Positions 33,345-42,601 of a stretch of 64,000 bases of DNA are shown here, piece by piece. The notes beneath the pieces are model-generated. The model was not told where the DNA came from and ran no database searches. It worked only from the letters and a program-made list of their open reading frames with translations. This DNA is from Vicinamibacterales bacterium (GTDB lineage Bacteria; Acidobacteriota; Vicinamibacteria; Vicinamibacterales; UBA8438). Position 1 is the first letter of the stretch. The number at the start of each line of letters is the position of its first letter. The stretch is from positions 1 through 64,000 of the forward strand of contig CATQHX010000018.1 of assembly GCA_958296065.1 (NCBI GenBank). Reading direction: 5' to 3'. The position numbers were made by a program, and so were the translations under genes.

Positions 33345-35189
33345 ATGACTGGATCAGAAAGAACCGTGGCCCGTAGCGTGACCTATCTGGCGGTGATGCT
33401 CGCAGTGTTCGTGGGTGTGCTCATGGCTCTGCCCGAGCCCGTGCCGCCCCCGGGGGCCGCGGACGCTGCGCTGCCGGAGGTCAGCTTTGCGATCGTCGGC
33501 GTGAAGGTCTTCGACGGGAAGGCGTTCCGGCCGGAACAGGACGTGTGGATCGAGGACGGTCGCATCCGGCGCGTTGGGGAGGAGCTCGACCTGCCGGAGG
33601 ATCTTCCGCGCGTCGACGGCAGCGGCCGCACGCTGACGCCCGGACTGATCGACGGCCATGTGCACACGTGGGGCAGCACCCTGAACGACGCGGTGCGCTT
33701 CGGGGTGACCACCGTGCTCGACCAGTTCATGGACCCGGAGCTTGCGGCCTCGAAACGTCCCGCCCGTGAAGATCTGGCCCGCACCGACGAGGCGGATCTG
33801 TACTCTGCCGGCATGCTCGCCACCGCGGCCGGCGGACACGGCACGCAGTACTCGCAGTTCGTGCCCGTGCAGGCCCTGGACCGCCCGGACCAGGCGCCGG
33901 CCTGGGTGCGAGCCCGCAAGGCGGAGGGTTCGGACTGGATCAAGATCGTCTACGAGGACGGCAGCGCCTACGGCTTGCGCTTCGCTTCGCTCGAGCGCGA
34001 CACCGTCGGCGCCCTCGTCGCGGCCGCCCATGACGAGGGGCTGCGGGCGGTGGTGCATGTGAGCACGCTCCAGCATGCCCTCGACGCGATGGCCCTCGGC
34101 GCCGACGGGCTCGTCCACGTATGGGGTGACGAGCTCGTCGATCCGGCGCAGGCGGTTCGCATGGGCGAGGCCGGCGTGTTCGTCGTCCCGACGTTATCGG
34201 TCAGCGTTTCCATGGCCGGAGACGCCATGGATCGGGAGCTGCTGTCGGACGCCGGGGAGGCGCCCGTGTCGTCCATGCAGCGCCAGACCCTGGCCAGCCG
34301 ATTTGCGGGCGGCGACGCGGAAAAAGCGTCGGGTGCGGGCGACCGGGCGATGGAGAACGCCCGGCGCCTGCACGCGGCCGGCGTCCGTCTGCTCGCCGGC
34401 ACCGACGCGCCCAACCCCGGTACCGCCTCCGGCCTCTCGATGCACGGCGAGTTGCGGCTTCTGCGGCGCGCCGGTTTGAGCAGCGCCGAGGCGCTCGCCG
34501 CGGCCACCTCGATCCCGGCCGAGATCTTCGGGCTCGACGATCGTGGCCGCATCGACGAGGGGCGTATCGCCGATCTCGTTTTCGTCGACGGCGATCTGGA
34601 GCAGGACCTGTCTCGGAGCACCCGCATCGTCGCCATCTGGAAGGACGGCTACCGCGTGGAGCGCAGCATCGAGGAGGAACAAGCGCCCGCGGCATCGCCG
34701 GCGCCGGAGGCGACGATGATTTCCGACTTCGAGGACGGCGTCGGCGCCGCGTTCGGCGCGGGCTGGCAGGCGGCCTCCGATCGGATGCAGGGCGGATCGT
34801 CCACCGCCAGCCTGACCGCCCGGCAGGGGGCGCTGCGGGTCGAAGGCGAGGTCGTGGCGTCCGGTTCCGGATTCCCGTGGTCGGGCGCCATCTACTTCCC
34901 CGGCGAGCAGCCGATGCAGCCGGTCGATTTCTCCGACCGGGAGGCGCTGCGTTTTCGGACGCGCGGCGATGGCCGGACCTATACCGTCATGCTGTTCGTC
35001 GCCGACTCGGCCGCGGCGATCCCGGCCGCCGTGCCGTTCACCGCGACACCGGACTGGATCGAGGTCGAGATCCCGCTGGCGCGCTTCCCGACGGCGACGC
35101 CGGGTATCGTCGGAGGGCTGGCGTTCGTTGCGCTGGCGCCCCCTGCCGGAGCCTACGCATTCGAGATCGACGACGTGGAGATCAGGTAG
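33345..35189 (+). CDS. Exported amidohydrolase fused to a CIA30-type carbohydrate-binding domain
   Basis: A 614-residue protein with an N-terminal membrane segment or uncleaved signal (about 13-30). The metal-dependent amidohydrolase fold has LTPGLIDGHVHTWG (His105, His107), a Lys in DWIKIVYEDG, a His in VVHVSTLQH and the catalytic Asp in LLAGTDAPNPG. The last 160 residues form a CIA30/CBM11-like beta-sandwich (MISDFEDGVGAAFGAGW, then FPWSGAIYFPG). It lies between the ABC permease (ten-base gap) and the sensor kinase (zero gap), so it is an integral member of this operon, which is unusual. It may process the molecule the exporter or kinase handles; this is inference. Confidence 0.88.
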   Translation: MTGSERTVARSVTYLAVMLAVFVGVLMALPEPVPPPGAADAALPEVSFAIVGVKVFDGKAFRPEQDVWIEDGRIRRVGEELDLPEDLPRVDGSGRTLTPGLIDGHVHTWGSTLNDAVRFGVTTVLDQFMDPELAASKRPAREDLARTDEADLYSAGMLATAAGGHGTQYSQFVPVQALDRPDQAPAWVRARKAEGSDWIKIVYEDGSAYGLRFASLERDTVGALVAAAHDEGLRAVVHVSTLQHALDAMALGADGLVHVWGDELVDPAQAVRMGEAGVFVVPTLSVSVSMAGDAMDRELLSDAGEAPVSSMQRQTLASRFAGGDAEKASGAGDRAMENARRLHAAGVRLLAGTDAPNPGTASGLSMHGELRLLRRAGLSSAEALAAATSIPAEIFGLDDRGRIDEGRIADLVFVDGDLEQDLSRSTRIVAIWKDGYRVERSIEEEQAPAASPAPEATMISDFEDGVGAAFGAGWQAASDRMQGGSSTASLTARQGALRVEGEVVASGSGFPWSGAIYFPGEQPMQPVDFSDREALRFRTRGDGRTYTVMLFVADSAAAIPAAVPFTATPDWIEVEIPLARFPTATPGIVGGLAFVALAPPAGAYAFEIDDVEIR

Positions 35190-36347
35190 ATGGGAGGCGG
35201 CCCCGGTCGTTCGGCCGGCAGGGCGATTCTCGCGCTGCACCGGCGCCTGCTGCCGGCGAATCCCCGCATTGGCTGGATTCCGTACCTGTGGCTGTTCTGG
35301 CTCATCGGTTTCTTTGCGAAGTGGTGGTTCGTGCCGCTGGAGCCGGTGGAACTCACACTGGCCCTGTTCACGCTGCCGGTGTTCCTGGCCCTGTACCTCA
35401 ATGCGTTCTGGCACTCCGGCCGACGCGTCTCCCTCAATATCGCCGGCATTCTCCTCATCGCACTCGTGTGGACGCCGTTCAACCCGAATGCGATGACTTT
35501 CTTCATCTACGCCAGCGGTCTCGTCGGACGGGCGGACCGCCCGCCGCGCGCCTACGCCTGGCTCGCCGGCATCGTGCTGCTTGTGGCCGTCGAGTGGCTG
35601 GCGTTCGACCTGCTCCTCTTCGTCCCGCTGTTCGGCGGCGCGCTCTCGTTGCTGATCGGGGCCGTGGCCATCCACTCCGACGAGCTCGACCGTCAGGAAG
35701 CGGCGCTGAAGCTCTCGCAGGCCGAGGTGCGCCGGCTCGCGGCCGTTGCCGAGCGCGAACGGATCGGCCGCGACCTGCATGACCTGCTCGGCCACACGCT
35801 CTCGCTCATCACCATCAAGGCGGGGCTCGCCGCGAAGCTCGTAGCGCGGGGAGACAGCCGAGCCGCGCGGGAGATCCGTGAGGTGGAGCGGATTTCCCGC
35901 GGCGCGCTGCGCGAGATACGCGAAGCGGTGACCGGGATCCGGCGACCGGATCTGGACGCGGAGCTGGCCAGCGCCCGGCTCGCCTGCGAGGCCGGCGGCA
36001 TCGGGTTCATCGTCGACCGGCCCGTGCTCGACGCGCCGCCGGAGCAGGAGGCGGTGCTGGCGATGTGCCTGCGCGAGGCGATTACCAACGTCGTCCGCCA
36101 TTCGGCCGCGGGCCGGTGCCGGGCGAGTTTGGGATTCGAGGGGTGCTGGATACGCCTGACGGTCGAGGACGACGGGCGCGGCGGGGCGATTCATGAGGGC
36201 GACGGCCTGGCGGGGATGCGCGAGCGGGTCGAACAGGCGGGCGGCGAGATGACGGTCGAGACGGCGGGCGGCGTCACGCTGATGGTCCGCATCCCGGTCG
36301 AGCGTCCGACATCGGGCTTGCCGGCGTCCGGGGAGGCCGCCGCTTGA
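35190..36347 (+). CDS. Sensor histidine kinase, DesK/NarX-type (HisKA_3)
   Basis: A 385-residue kinase with an N-terminal block of about five to six TMs (residues 30-170) and no periplasmic sensor domain, as in DesK. A short linker coiled coil is followed by the HisKA_3 box ERERIGRDLHDLLGH with the phospho-accepting His197. The ATP-binding lobe has LREAITNVVRHSAAGR (N box) and VEDDGRGG plus GDGLAGMRERV (G boxes). It starts immediately after the amidohydrolase stop and overlaps the regulator gene. It probably senses membrane state or a drug handled by the exporter. Confidence 0.93.
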   Translation: MGGGPGRSAGRAILALHRRLLPANPRIGWIPYLWLFWLIGFFAKWWFVPLEPVELTLALFTLPVFLALYLNAFWHSGRRVSLNIAGILLIALVWTPFNPNAMTFFIYASGLVGRADRPPRAYAWLAGIVLLVAVEWLAFDLLLFVPLFGGALSLLIGAVAIHSDELDRQEAALKLSQAEVRRLAAVAERERIGRDLHDLLGHTLSLITIKAGLAAKLVARGDSRAAREIREVERISRGALREIREAVTGIRRPDLDAELASARLACEAGGIGFIVDRPVLDAPPEQEAVLAMCLREAITNVVRHSAAGRCRASLGFEGCWIRLTVEDDGRGGAIHEGDGLAGMRERVEQAGGEMTVETAGGVTLMVRIPVERPTSGLPASGEAAA

Positions 36348-36940
36348 TTCGCGTGCTGGTAGCCGAGGACCAGGCGATGGTGCTTGGGGCCTTGTCGGCG
36401 TTGCTCGACCTCGAGGACGACATCGAGGTGATCGGCCGCGCGCGGGACGGGGACGAGGCGCTGCAACTCGCCGAGCGTCTGCGGCCGGACGTCGTGCTCA
36501 CCGACATCGAGATGCCGCGGATGACCGGGCTGGAGCTTGCGGCGAGGCTGGTCGGGCCCGGCATGCGGGTGATCATCCTCACCACCTTCGCCCGTCGCGG
36601 CTACCTGCGCCGGGCGCTGGATGCAGGGGTCCGCGGTTACCTGCTGAAGGACGCACCCGCCGAGGAGCTGGCGCGTGCGGTGCGGGAGGTGCAGGCCGGC
36701 GGCCGGGCGATCTCGCCGGAGCTGGCCGCCGAGGCCTGGTACGAAGCCGATCCGCTGACCGACCGCGAGCGGCAGGTTCTGCGGCTGGCCGGCGACGGGG
36801 CGTCGGGCGCGGCCATCGCGGCGGAGCTGCGTCTGTCGGAGGGGACGGTGCGCAACTACCTGTCCGAGGCGATCAGCAAGCTCGGCGCGTCGAACCGAGT
36901 AGAGGCGGCGCGCATCGCGCGGCAAAGGGGATGGCTGTGA
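36344..36940 (+). CDS. LuxR/NarL-family response regulator (DesR-like)
   Basis: A 198-residue regulator: receiver domain with acidic pocket LVAEDQ, phospho-accepting Asp54 in VVLTDIEMPRMTG, a Thr in IILTTFARRGYL and Lys in GYLLKDAPAEEL. The NarL-type helix-turn-helix reads LTDRERQVLRLAGDGASGAA, then LRLSEGTVRNYLSEAISKLG. It starts with TTG overlapping the kinase stop (TTGA), preceded by GGGGAGG. It likely controls its own operon, the usual case for this arrangement. Confidence 0.93.
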   Translation: MIRVLVAEDQAMVLGALSALLDLEDDIEVIGRARDGDEALQLAERLRPDVVLTDIEMPRMTGLELAARLVGPGMRVIILTTFARRGYLRRALDAGVRGYLLKDAPAEELARAVREVQAGGRAISPELAAEAWYEADPLTDRERQVLRLAGDGASGAAIAAELRLSEGTVRNYLSEAISKLGASNRVEAARIARQRGWL

Positions 36941-37027
36941 GTCTCGCCATGCCCGAGTGACGAGTCTCCGAAACATGTTCGTGCCGACCACATTGCACGA
37001 GGAGTGCCCAGGTGGTAGCGTCGAGAC

Positions 37028-37384
37028 ATGTCGACGGGTGACCGCATCACGATCATCGTCGCGGCCGGAGCCATCAGCGCCACCCTCGGCGTCGGAACCT
37101 GCTCGACGAACGCGCGCATCGGCGATGTGAACGCGCGCATCGATGGCGTGAACGCGCAACTCAACACGCGTATCGACGACATGAACGCGCAACTCAACGC
37201 GCGCATCGATGGCGTGAACGCGCAACTCAACACGCGTATCGACGATATGAACGCGCAACTCAATGCGCGTATCGACGACATGAACGCGCGCTTCGAGGCC
37301 CGCTTCGACGATGTACAGGAAGACATCCGGGAGCTGCGCGCTCTGGTCGTCGACTTCATCAAGCGCGCGGAGTCCGCCGACTGA
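37028..37384 (+). CDS. Membrane-anchored repeat coiled-coil protein
   Basis: A 118-residue protein with one N-terminal hydrophobic segment (about 6-25, containing a Cys) and then a perfect-looking repeat array: NARIGDV, NARIDGV, then 11-residue units NAQLNTRIDDM and NAQLNARIDGV repeated, ending NARFEARFDDV. A charged tail (QEDIRELRALVVDFIKRAES) follows. At the DNA level the units are 33 bases with a near-identical 66-base higher order, so expansion and contraction are likely. It resembles the coiled-coil parts of bacterial DUF1640-like or trimeric stalk proteins. No clear Shine-Dalgarno was seen. Function unknown. Confidence 0.7.
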   Translation: MSTGDRITIIVAAGAISATLGVGTCSTNARIGDVNARIDGVNAQLNTRIDDMNAQLNARIDGVNAQLNTRIDDMNAQLNARIDDMNARFEARFDDVQEDIRELRALVVDFIKRAESAD

Positions 37385-37492
37385 TTTTTCGACGATTACG
37401 TCACCCGCCAGGACGTTTCGGCTTCGATGGTGCGAAGCGCCGCTCGTCCTTTCACTGTCAGGAGACCACAGTGTCCGGTTGCCGGCGGCAAC

Positions 37493-38239
37493 TCACACGC
37501 CTGACGCGTCGTACAGCAGCTTGACGCCGATCACGAACAGCGACGCGTGAACCACGCGGAAGAAGAGCTCGTCGTCCACGCGGTCGTGCAGGTAGCGGCC
37601 GAGGAAAACGCCTACCGGGGCCAGCGGCAGCAGGACCAGTGACGTCAGCAGGTTGTCCGTCGTCCACTGGCCGAGCCAATAGTACGGGCCCACCTTGGAC
37701 CAGTTGACCACGAAGAAGAACAGGACGCTGGTGGCCTGGAACGTCGTCCGGTGCATCCGTTGCGGCAGCAGGAACGCCTGCAGCGGCGGCCCGCCGGCAT
37801 GGATCGAGAAGCTGGTGAAGCCGGCCGTGGCGCCCCACAGCAGGCCGGGGCCGGGGCGCGGGGGACGGTTCCGGTCGCCGGAGCGGCGCCGGAAGTACTG
37901 CACCGCGTAGACGAGTGCGACCACGGCGACCAGGACGCGGAGCCCGTCGGCGGAGATCGCGCGGGCGGTTGCGAAGCCGAGGAGCGTGCCGAGCATGGCG
38001 GCCGGCAGCAGAATCCGCAGGTTGCGCCAGTCCCACCGGTTCCAGTAGGCGCGCATCGCCAGGACGTCCATCACCATCAGGATCGGCAGCATGACGGCCG
38101 CCGCCTGGAAGGGGCTGACGACCATGGCCATCAGCGGCACGCCGACGACGGCGATGCCCCCGCCGAAACCGCCCTTGGCCATGCCGACGATCAGCACGGC
38201 GAGGGTGGCGGCGAGATAGAAGTACGGATCGACAATCAT
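37493..38239 (-). CDS. TauE/SafE family sulfite/sulfonate exporter-like permease
   Basis: A 248-residue inner-membrane protein with about eight TMs, the normal size for this family. Characteristic features are the GMAKGGFGGGIAVVGVPLMA motif near the N terminus and the matching half GATAGFTSFSIHAGGPPLQA. Family members export sulfite, sulfoacetate or other small anions; the substrate here cannot be told. It is monocistronic, with a 160-base gap to the upstream Uma2 gene. Confidence 0.9.
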   Translation of the reverse strand: MIVDPYFYLAATLAVLIVGMAKGGFGGGIAVVGVPLMAMVVSPFQAAAVMLPILMVMDVLAMRAYWNRWDWRNLRILLPAAMLGTLLGFATARAISADGLRVLVAVVALVYAVQYFRRRSGDRNRPPRPGPGLLWGATAGFTSFSIHAGGPPLQAFLLPQRMHRTTFQATSVLFFFVVNWSKVGPYYWLGQWTTDNLLTSLVLLPLAPVGVFLGRYLHDRVDDELFFRVVHASLFVIGVKLLYDASGV

Positions 38240-38399
38240 CGCCGTGAAGCGTACCCGACATCGTCCATCATCAGGCCGATCAGCCAGCCGTCGAATCGAG
38301 ATGGCGGACCCCCTGCCGACGCGGGTCGGGCCGGGTGAGGCGGGATTCCGTCCCGGAGCGGCCTGTTCCCGGGGTAGTGCAGGAGAGCCCGGCGGCGGC

Positions 38400-39134
38400 C
38401 TAGGACGCCGCCGCCAGCCGCTTGACGAACGCCGCGTGCTCGTCGGTGCCGATACCGCGCTGCAACTCCGCCAGCACGGTCGCGAGGTCCCCGGCCAAAA
38501 GCGCGCTGACGAGGAGTCGCAGGCCGGGGAAGACGGTGCTGTGGAGCAACCCGGCCGCGTCCGGTTCCAGCCGGCGGTACTCGTCGTCCTCCGGCACGAA
38601 CCAGTCGATCTGCCGGTCGTGGACCCGCCAGACGACGTACTCCCGGACCCCGTTGCGGCGGTAGACCCGCAGCTTGTCGTGCAGGTCGTACGTCGCGCTG
38701 CTGGCCGCTATCTCGACGATCAGCTCCGGCGCTCCCTCGAGGTAGTCGTCGTCGCTGACTCGCGACTGGCCGAACGCCGGCGGCTCGATACGCAGCAGAA
38801 CGTCCGGTTGAGGTTCGTTGTCCAGATCGAGACGCACCGTGGCGTTGTCGGCCACCCGCACCCTCGGGGTGTGGGCACAGTAGTTTCCGAGCCAGGTCAG
38901 GACCGCCGAGTGCGGCTCCGCGTGGCTGGTGAGACGAACGGCGGCCGACATGTAGACGACTCCCTCGATCAGCTCCGCTTTCTTGATATCGGGCCGGGTC
39001 GCGTACCGCCGCTCGAACTCGCGCCGGGTGAGCCGGTCGCCGTTCTCCAGCGAGAGTCGGCGCACCGGTGTCTGTACGTCGCTCTCGCCTGTGGCGAGTG
39101 GAGTGGATGCCGCCGCAACGGCCTGGACCGCCAT
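38400..39134 (-). CDS. Uma2 family (PD-(D/E)XK-like) protein
   Basis: A 244-residue protein of the Uma2/DUF820 family. It has RLTRREFERRYATRPD, AELIEGVVYMSA, the nuclease-like acidic core QPDVLLRI and ELIVEIAASS, then YDLHDKLRVYRRNGVREYVV with the conserved Lys and Tyr. The fold is that of a restriction-like nuclease, but cellular function is not established; the family is greatly expanded in Cyanobacteria, Planctomycetes and Acidobacteria. It begins 18 bases after the DUF4340 gene, so the two are probably co-transcribed. A divergent second Uma2 gene and a remnant occur at 52 and 55 kb. Confidence 0.88.
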   Translation of the reverse strand: MAVQAVAAASTPLATGESDVQTPVRRLSLENGDRLTRREFERRYATRPDIKKAELIEGVVYMSAAVRLTSHAEPHSAVLTWLGNYCAHTPRVRVADNATVRLDLDNEPQPDVLLRIEPPAFGQSRVSDDDYLEGAPELIVEIAASSATYDLHDKLRVYRRNGVREYVVWRVHDRQIDWFVPEDDEYRRLEPDAAGLLHSTVFPGLRLLVSALLAGDLATVLAELQRGIGTDEHAAFVKRLAAAS

Positions 39135-39152
39135 GTGGAGCCGCCTTCACAT

Positions 39153-40472
39153 CTACGCGCCGGCTGCGTTCTCTTCCTCCCGGTCCTTCAGGAAGTCCTC
39201 TCGCGGCTTGTGGATGCGGTCGTAGCTGCTGGCCGCGACGACGTAGTACCAGCGGGCGAAGCGCGCGGCGAGGCGCTCGGCCCTTTCCCGTCCTTCCGCG
39301 ACCCGGCGCTCCCACGATGCGTGGGCGTCCGTGTCCGCCGCGTCCGGTTCGGGCAGGGCCGCTTCGTCGAACTCCGCGGTGATGAAGACGTAGCGGTTCT
39401 CGCCCGGCCCGGCCTCCTCGTCGTCGCTGTCGTCGCTGCCGAGCAGGATGGCGTCGCCCCGGCCGTAGACGATCTCGCCGAAGCGCAGCGTGTACAGCAC
39501 GCCCTCGGTGGTGCGTACCAGCAGCTCGCCCTCGTTGGAGAGCAGGCCCCCCTCGGCGGTGGGGTAGAAGCCCTTGTTGATCAGATCGATGATGTCGGTC
39601 TGGCCGATGCGCCCGGCCATGGCCGCGTCGCGCAGGTTGCCGGTCATGCCCGCCGGCTTGGGACGGACGCCGGCGATGCGCATGCCGATGATGGCCCCGA
39701 CCAGGCGGTTGACCTCGACGTAGTCGACTTCCTGTTCCTCAGGGACGCCGGAGCCGTTCCAGGTCGTGTCGTCCACCTTGTCCAGCGTGAATGCGCTGGG
39801 CGCCGAGGCCCGGCGGGTGACCTCGTCGACGGTGTACTCGTTGAGCACGATGTGGTTCACCTGGTCCCGCTCCACCTCCAGCAGGTTCCGCTCGATCCAG
39901 TCCTCGAAGCGGGTCGAGATGTCCGCCTCGAAGCGGGCCGTGTAAACACGCTTCTGCTCGGGCATGCGCACGAAGCGGAGCCCGGGCCGGTTCGGGACCC
40001 GGTTGCCGACGATCAGGTCCGCGAGAATCTCGGTGTTCGCGTCCCGGACCGTCACGCGGGTGCCGCGGCCGACCAGGCTGGAGGTGGTCAGATCGGACGG
40101 GTCGATGACTCCGAGCGCATCGTGGTCGGCGACGTTGTCCGAGCGGAAGTCCTCCTTGGTCAGGCTGATGACGTCCGCCGCGATGTTGGCCAGCCGCTCG
40201 GCGCCGTCGGCCTGGTAGTCGTGGTGCGACGGGATGGTCCACAGCCCGCCCTGGTTGGTCACCTGGAACGGGGTGGCCGAGGCGGTCTCCTCGTCGAACT
40301 CCATCACCTCGAGGCTGGCCGCCGCGTCCGGGTCGGCGAACTCGGGAAAGAACGGTTCGCCGACATCGAAGAAGAGGTCCGGCGCCGCCCGGCGCGGGGC
40401 GCTGGCGAATGCCACGACGCCGAGGACGAGGGCGATGCCGACGAAGATGGCCGTCTTGTTCAGTTCGTTCAT
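39153..40472 (-). CDS. DUF4340 domain protein
   Basis: A 439-residue protein with an N-terminal membrane anchor (about 6-24) and a periplasmic DUF4340-type region: FEVTNQGGLW-like repeats, SHHDYQADGAERLANIAADV, ALGVIDPSD, and repeated beta modules such as YTVDEVTRRASAPSAFTLDK. DUF4340 proteins commonly accompany ABC-2 or gliding-type export systems, but none is adjacent here. Instead the gene is divergent from the MoxR/Bat operon and shares an intergenic region with a MarR-type palindrome. The start ATG follows GGGGCAAG; an in-frame ATG six codons upstream is possible. Confidence 0.8.
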   Translation of the reverse strand: MNELNKTAIFVGIALVLGVVAFASAPRRAAPDLFFDVGEPFFPEFADPDAAASLEVMEFDEETASATPFQVTNQGGLWTIPSHHDYQADGAERLANIAADVISLTKEDFRSDNVADHDALGVIDPSDLTTSSLVGRGTRVTVRDANTEILADLIVGNRVPNRPGLRFVRMPEQKRVYTARFEADISTRFEDWIERNLLEVERDQVNHIVLNEYTVDEVTRRASAPSAFTLDKVDDTTWNGSGVPEEQEVDYVEVNRLVGAIIGMRIAGVRPKPAGMTGNLRDAAMAGRIGQTDIIDLINKGFYPTAEGGLLSNEGELLVRTTEGVLYTLRFGEIVYGRGDAILLGSDDSDDEEAGPGENRYVFITAEFDEAALPEPDAADTDAHASWERRVAEGRERAERLAARFARWYYVVAASSYDRIHKPREDFLKDREEENAAGA

Positions 40473-40589
40473 GATCTTGCCCCGGATCATACCCGCGGAC
40501 GCCGCGAGCGTCCGCGTTCGCAGTGTCGTCCACGGTGTGCGCCCGAGCGGGCGCACGCAACGTGCAGAGGTACCATGCGGCATGACTCT

Positions 40590-40630
40590 GTGTCAAGATT
40601 CTTGATCGCAAGCGACATTCGGGGCATATT
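40590..40630 (+). promoter_or_regulatory. Promoter with overlapping MarR-type palindrome, upstream of moxR operon
   Basis: Palindrome GTCAAGA-T-TCTTGAT (core at 40593-40605) overlaps a -35 box TTGATC (40602-40607), followed by a 17-base spacer and CATATT (40625-40630). Read on the other strand, the left half supplies TTGACA facing the DUF4340 gene. The 18-base GTGTCAAGA-N-TCTTGATC is matched, except at the centre, by the site beside marR at 51 kb. Confidence 0.7.
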
Positions 40631-40725
40631 CGACGGAGCAGCGCCGCCGCCCGGGCGGCGTACGACGCTCGCGGCATGCAGCGGGATCTTCGCCGCGGCG
40701 GCTCCAGTACGATCGGACGCACGCC

Positions 40726-41715
40726 ATGCACCATGACATCGAAGCGGTACAGGCGACCATCCACAAGGAGAGCGCCTTCGTCGAGCGGCTGCTGGGCGAG
40801 GTGGGGCGCGTCATCGTCGGGCAGCGCGCCATGGTCGAGCGGCTGGTCATCGGGCTGCTCGCCGACGGACACGTGCTGATGGAGGGGGTGCCGGGGCTGG
40901 CGAAGACCCTGACGGTGAAGACGCTCGCCCGGGCCGTCGATACCACGTTCCGGCGCATCCAGTTCACGCCCGACCTGCTGCCCGCCGACCTGATCGGCAC
41001 GCTCGTGTACGACCCGCAGCACGCCGAGTTCCGGACGAAGAAGGGACCGATCTTCTCCAATCTGATCCTGGCCGACGAGATCAACCGCTCGCCCGCCAAG
41101 GTGCAGTCGGCCCTGCTGGAGGCGATGGCGGAGCGGACGGTGACCATCGGCGACCAGACGTATCCCCTCGATCAACCGTTTCTGGTGCTCGCCACCCAGA
41201 ACCCGATCGAGCAGGAGGGGACCTACCCGTTGCCGGAGGCGCAGGTGGATCGCTTCATGTTCAAGGTCGTGGTCGGGTATCCGGGCAAGGACGAGGAGAT
41301 CGAGGTGATGCGCCGCATGGCCACCGGCTCGGAGGCGAAGATCGAGCCTGTCGTCCACCCCGACGACATCCGCCGGGCCCGGTCCGCGGTGGAGATGATC
41401 TACATGGACCCGCAGGTCGAACGCTACATCGTCGATCTGGTGTTCGCCACCCGCGAGCCGGCGAGCTGCGGCCTGAAGGACCTGAGCCAGCTCATCGCGT
41501 TCGGGGCCTCGCCGCGGGCCACGATCAACCTCGCCCGGGCGGCGCGGGCCCACGCGTTTCTTCGCCGTCGCGGCTACGTGACCCCCGAGGATGTCCGCTC
41601 CATCGGCCTCGACGTGCTCCGCCACCGGGTGCTGCTCACCTACGAGGCGGAGGCCGAGGAGGTGTCGGGGGACGACGTGGTCAACCGCGTCCTGGGCAAG
41701 GTCGAGGTGCCGTAG
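40726..41715 (+). CDS. moxR: MoxR family AAA+ ATPase
   Basis: A 329-residue chaperone-like ATPase: Walker A EGVPGLAKT (about 53-61), Walker B LILADEINRSP, sensor 1 ATQNPIEQEGTYPLPEAQ and a C-terminal lid with FGASPRATINLARAARAHAF. MoxR proteins work with the von Willebrand factor A proteins encoded next to them, often in metal-cofactor insertion or envelope-stress tolerance. It is the first gene of a plus-strand operon running to the TPR/SH3 gene at 49.2 kb. A promoter with a MarR-type operator lies about 95 bases upstream. Confidence 0.95.
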   Translation: MHHDIEAVQATIHKESAFVERLLGEVGRVIVGQRAMVERLVIGLLADGHVLMEGVPGLAKTLTVKTLARAVDTTFRRIQFTPDLLPADLIGTLVYDPQHAEFRTKKGPIFSNLILADEINRSPAKVQSALLEAMAERTVTIGDQTYPLDQPFLVLATQNPIEQEGTYPLPEAQVDRFMFKVVVGYPGKDEEIEVMRRMATGSEAKIEPVVHPDDIRRARSAVEMIYMDPQVERYIVDLVFATREPASCGLKDLSQLIAFGASPRATINLARAARAHAFLRRRGYVTPEDVRSIGLDVLRHRVLLTYEAEAEEVSGDDVVNRVLGKVEVP

Positions 41716-41722
41716 GCGGACC

Positions 41723-42601
41723 ATGATCCCGCGCGAGGTTCTGAAGCAGGTGCGGCGGGTCGAGATCGCCACCCGCGGTCTGGTGAACGACGTGTTCTCC
41801 GGCGAGTACCACTCCGTCTTCAAGGGCCTGGGCATGAGCTTCGCCGAGGTGCGCGAGTACCAGTACGGCGACGACATCCGCAACATCGACTGGAACGTCA
41901 CCGCCCGCGCCGGCGCCCCGTTCGTGAAGGTGTTCGAGGAGGAGCGGGAGCTGACCGTCGTGCTGCTGGTCGACGTCAGCGGTTCCGGCGACTTCGGCAC
42001 GGGCCGGCGCATGAAGGAGGAGGTGGCGGCCGAGATCTGCGCGATCCTTGCGTTCAGCGCCATCAAGAACAACGACAAGGTGGGGCTGATCCTCTTCAGC
42101 GACCGCATCGAGAAGTTCGTTCCGCCCCGCAAGGGCCGGCGGCACGTGCTGCGGGTGCTGCGCGAGCTGATCTACACGCGGGCGGAAGGACGCGGCACCG
42201 ACGTCGGGGCTGCCCTGGAGTATCTCGCGAAGGTCGTCTCGCGCCGTGCGGTGGTGTTCGTCGTCTCCGACTTCCTGGCGGAGGGTCACGAGCAGGCGCT
42301 GGCCGTCGCGGCCCGGCGGCACGACCTCGTCGCGATTCGCATCGGGGATCGGCGGGAGGCGGAGTTGCCCGACATCGGTCTCGTCGACTTCGAGGACGCG
42401 GAGTCGGGCGCGCGCGTCACGGTGAATCTGTCCGACCGCGGCTTGCGGGAGGCGTTCGCGACGCGCGCGCGGGCAGACGACGAGGCGCGCACGCAGCTCT
42501 TCCGGCGAACCGGGGTGGACGTCATCGAGGTCTCGGCGGACCGGCCCTACATCGAGCGGCTGATGCGGTTCTTCCGGGAACGGGCGAGGCGGTTCCGATG
42601 A
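41723..42601 (+). CDS. DUF58 domain protein
   Basis: A 292-residue protein with the DUF58 signature: GEYHSVFKGLGMSFAEVREY, then QYGDDIRNIDW and a VWA-like fold with DVSGSGDFGT, the MIDAS-like DxSxS motif (Asp-Val-Ser-Gly-Ser). DUF58 proteins form a fixed pair with MoxR, here seven bases downstream, and are thought to be its partner or adaptor. The ATG is the first in-frame codon after the MoxR stop. The stop overlaps the next start (ATGA). Confidence 0.93.
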   Translation: MIPREVLKQVRRVEIATRGLVNDVFSGEYHSVFKGLGMSFAEVREYQYGDDIRNIDWNVTARAGAPFVKVFEEERELTVVLLVDVSGSGDFGTGRRMKEEVAAEICAILAFSAIKNNDKVGLILFSDRIEKFVPPRKGRRHVLRVLRELIYTRAEGRGTDVGAALEYLAKVVSRRAVVFVVSDFLAEGHEQALAVAARRHDLVAIRIGDRREAELPDIGLVDFEDAESGARVTVNLSDRGLREAFATRARADDEARTQLFRRTGVDVIEVSADRPYIERLMRFFRERARRFR

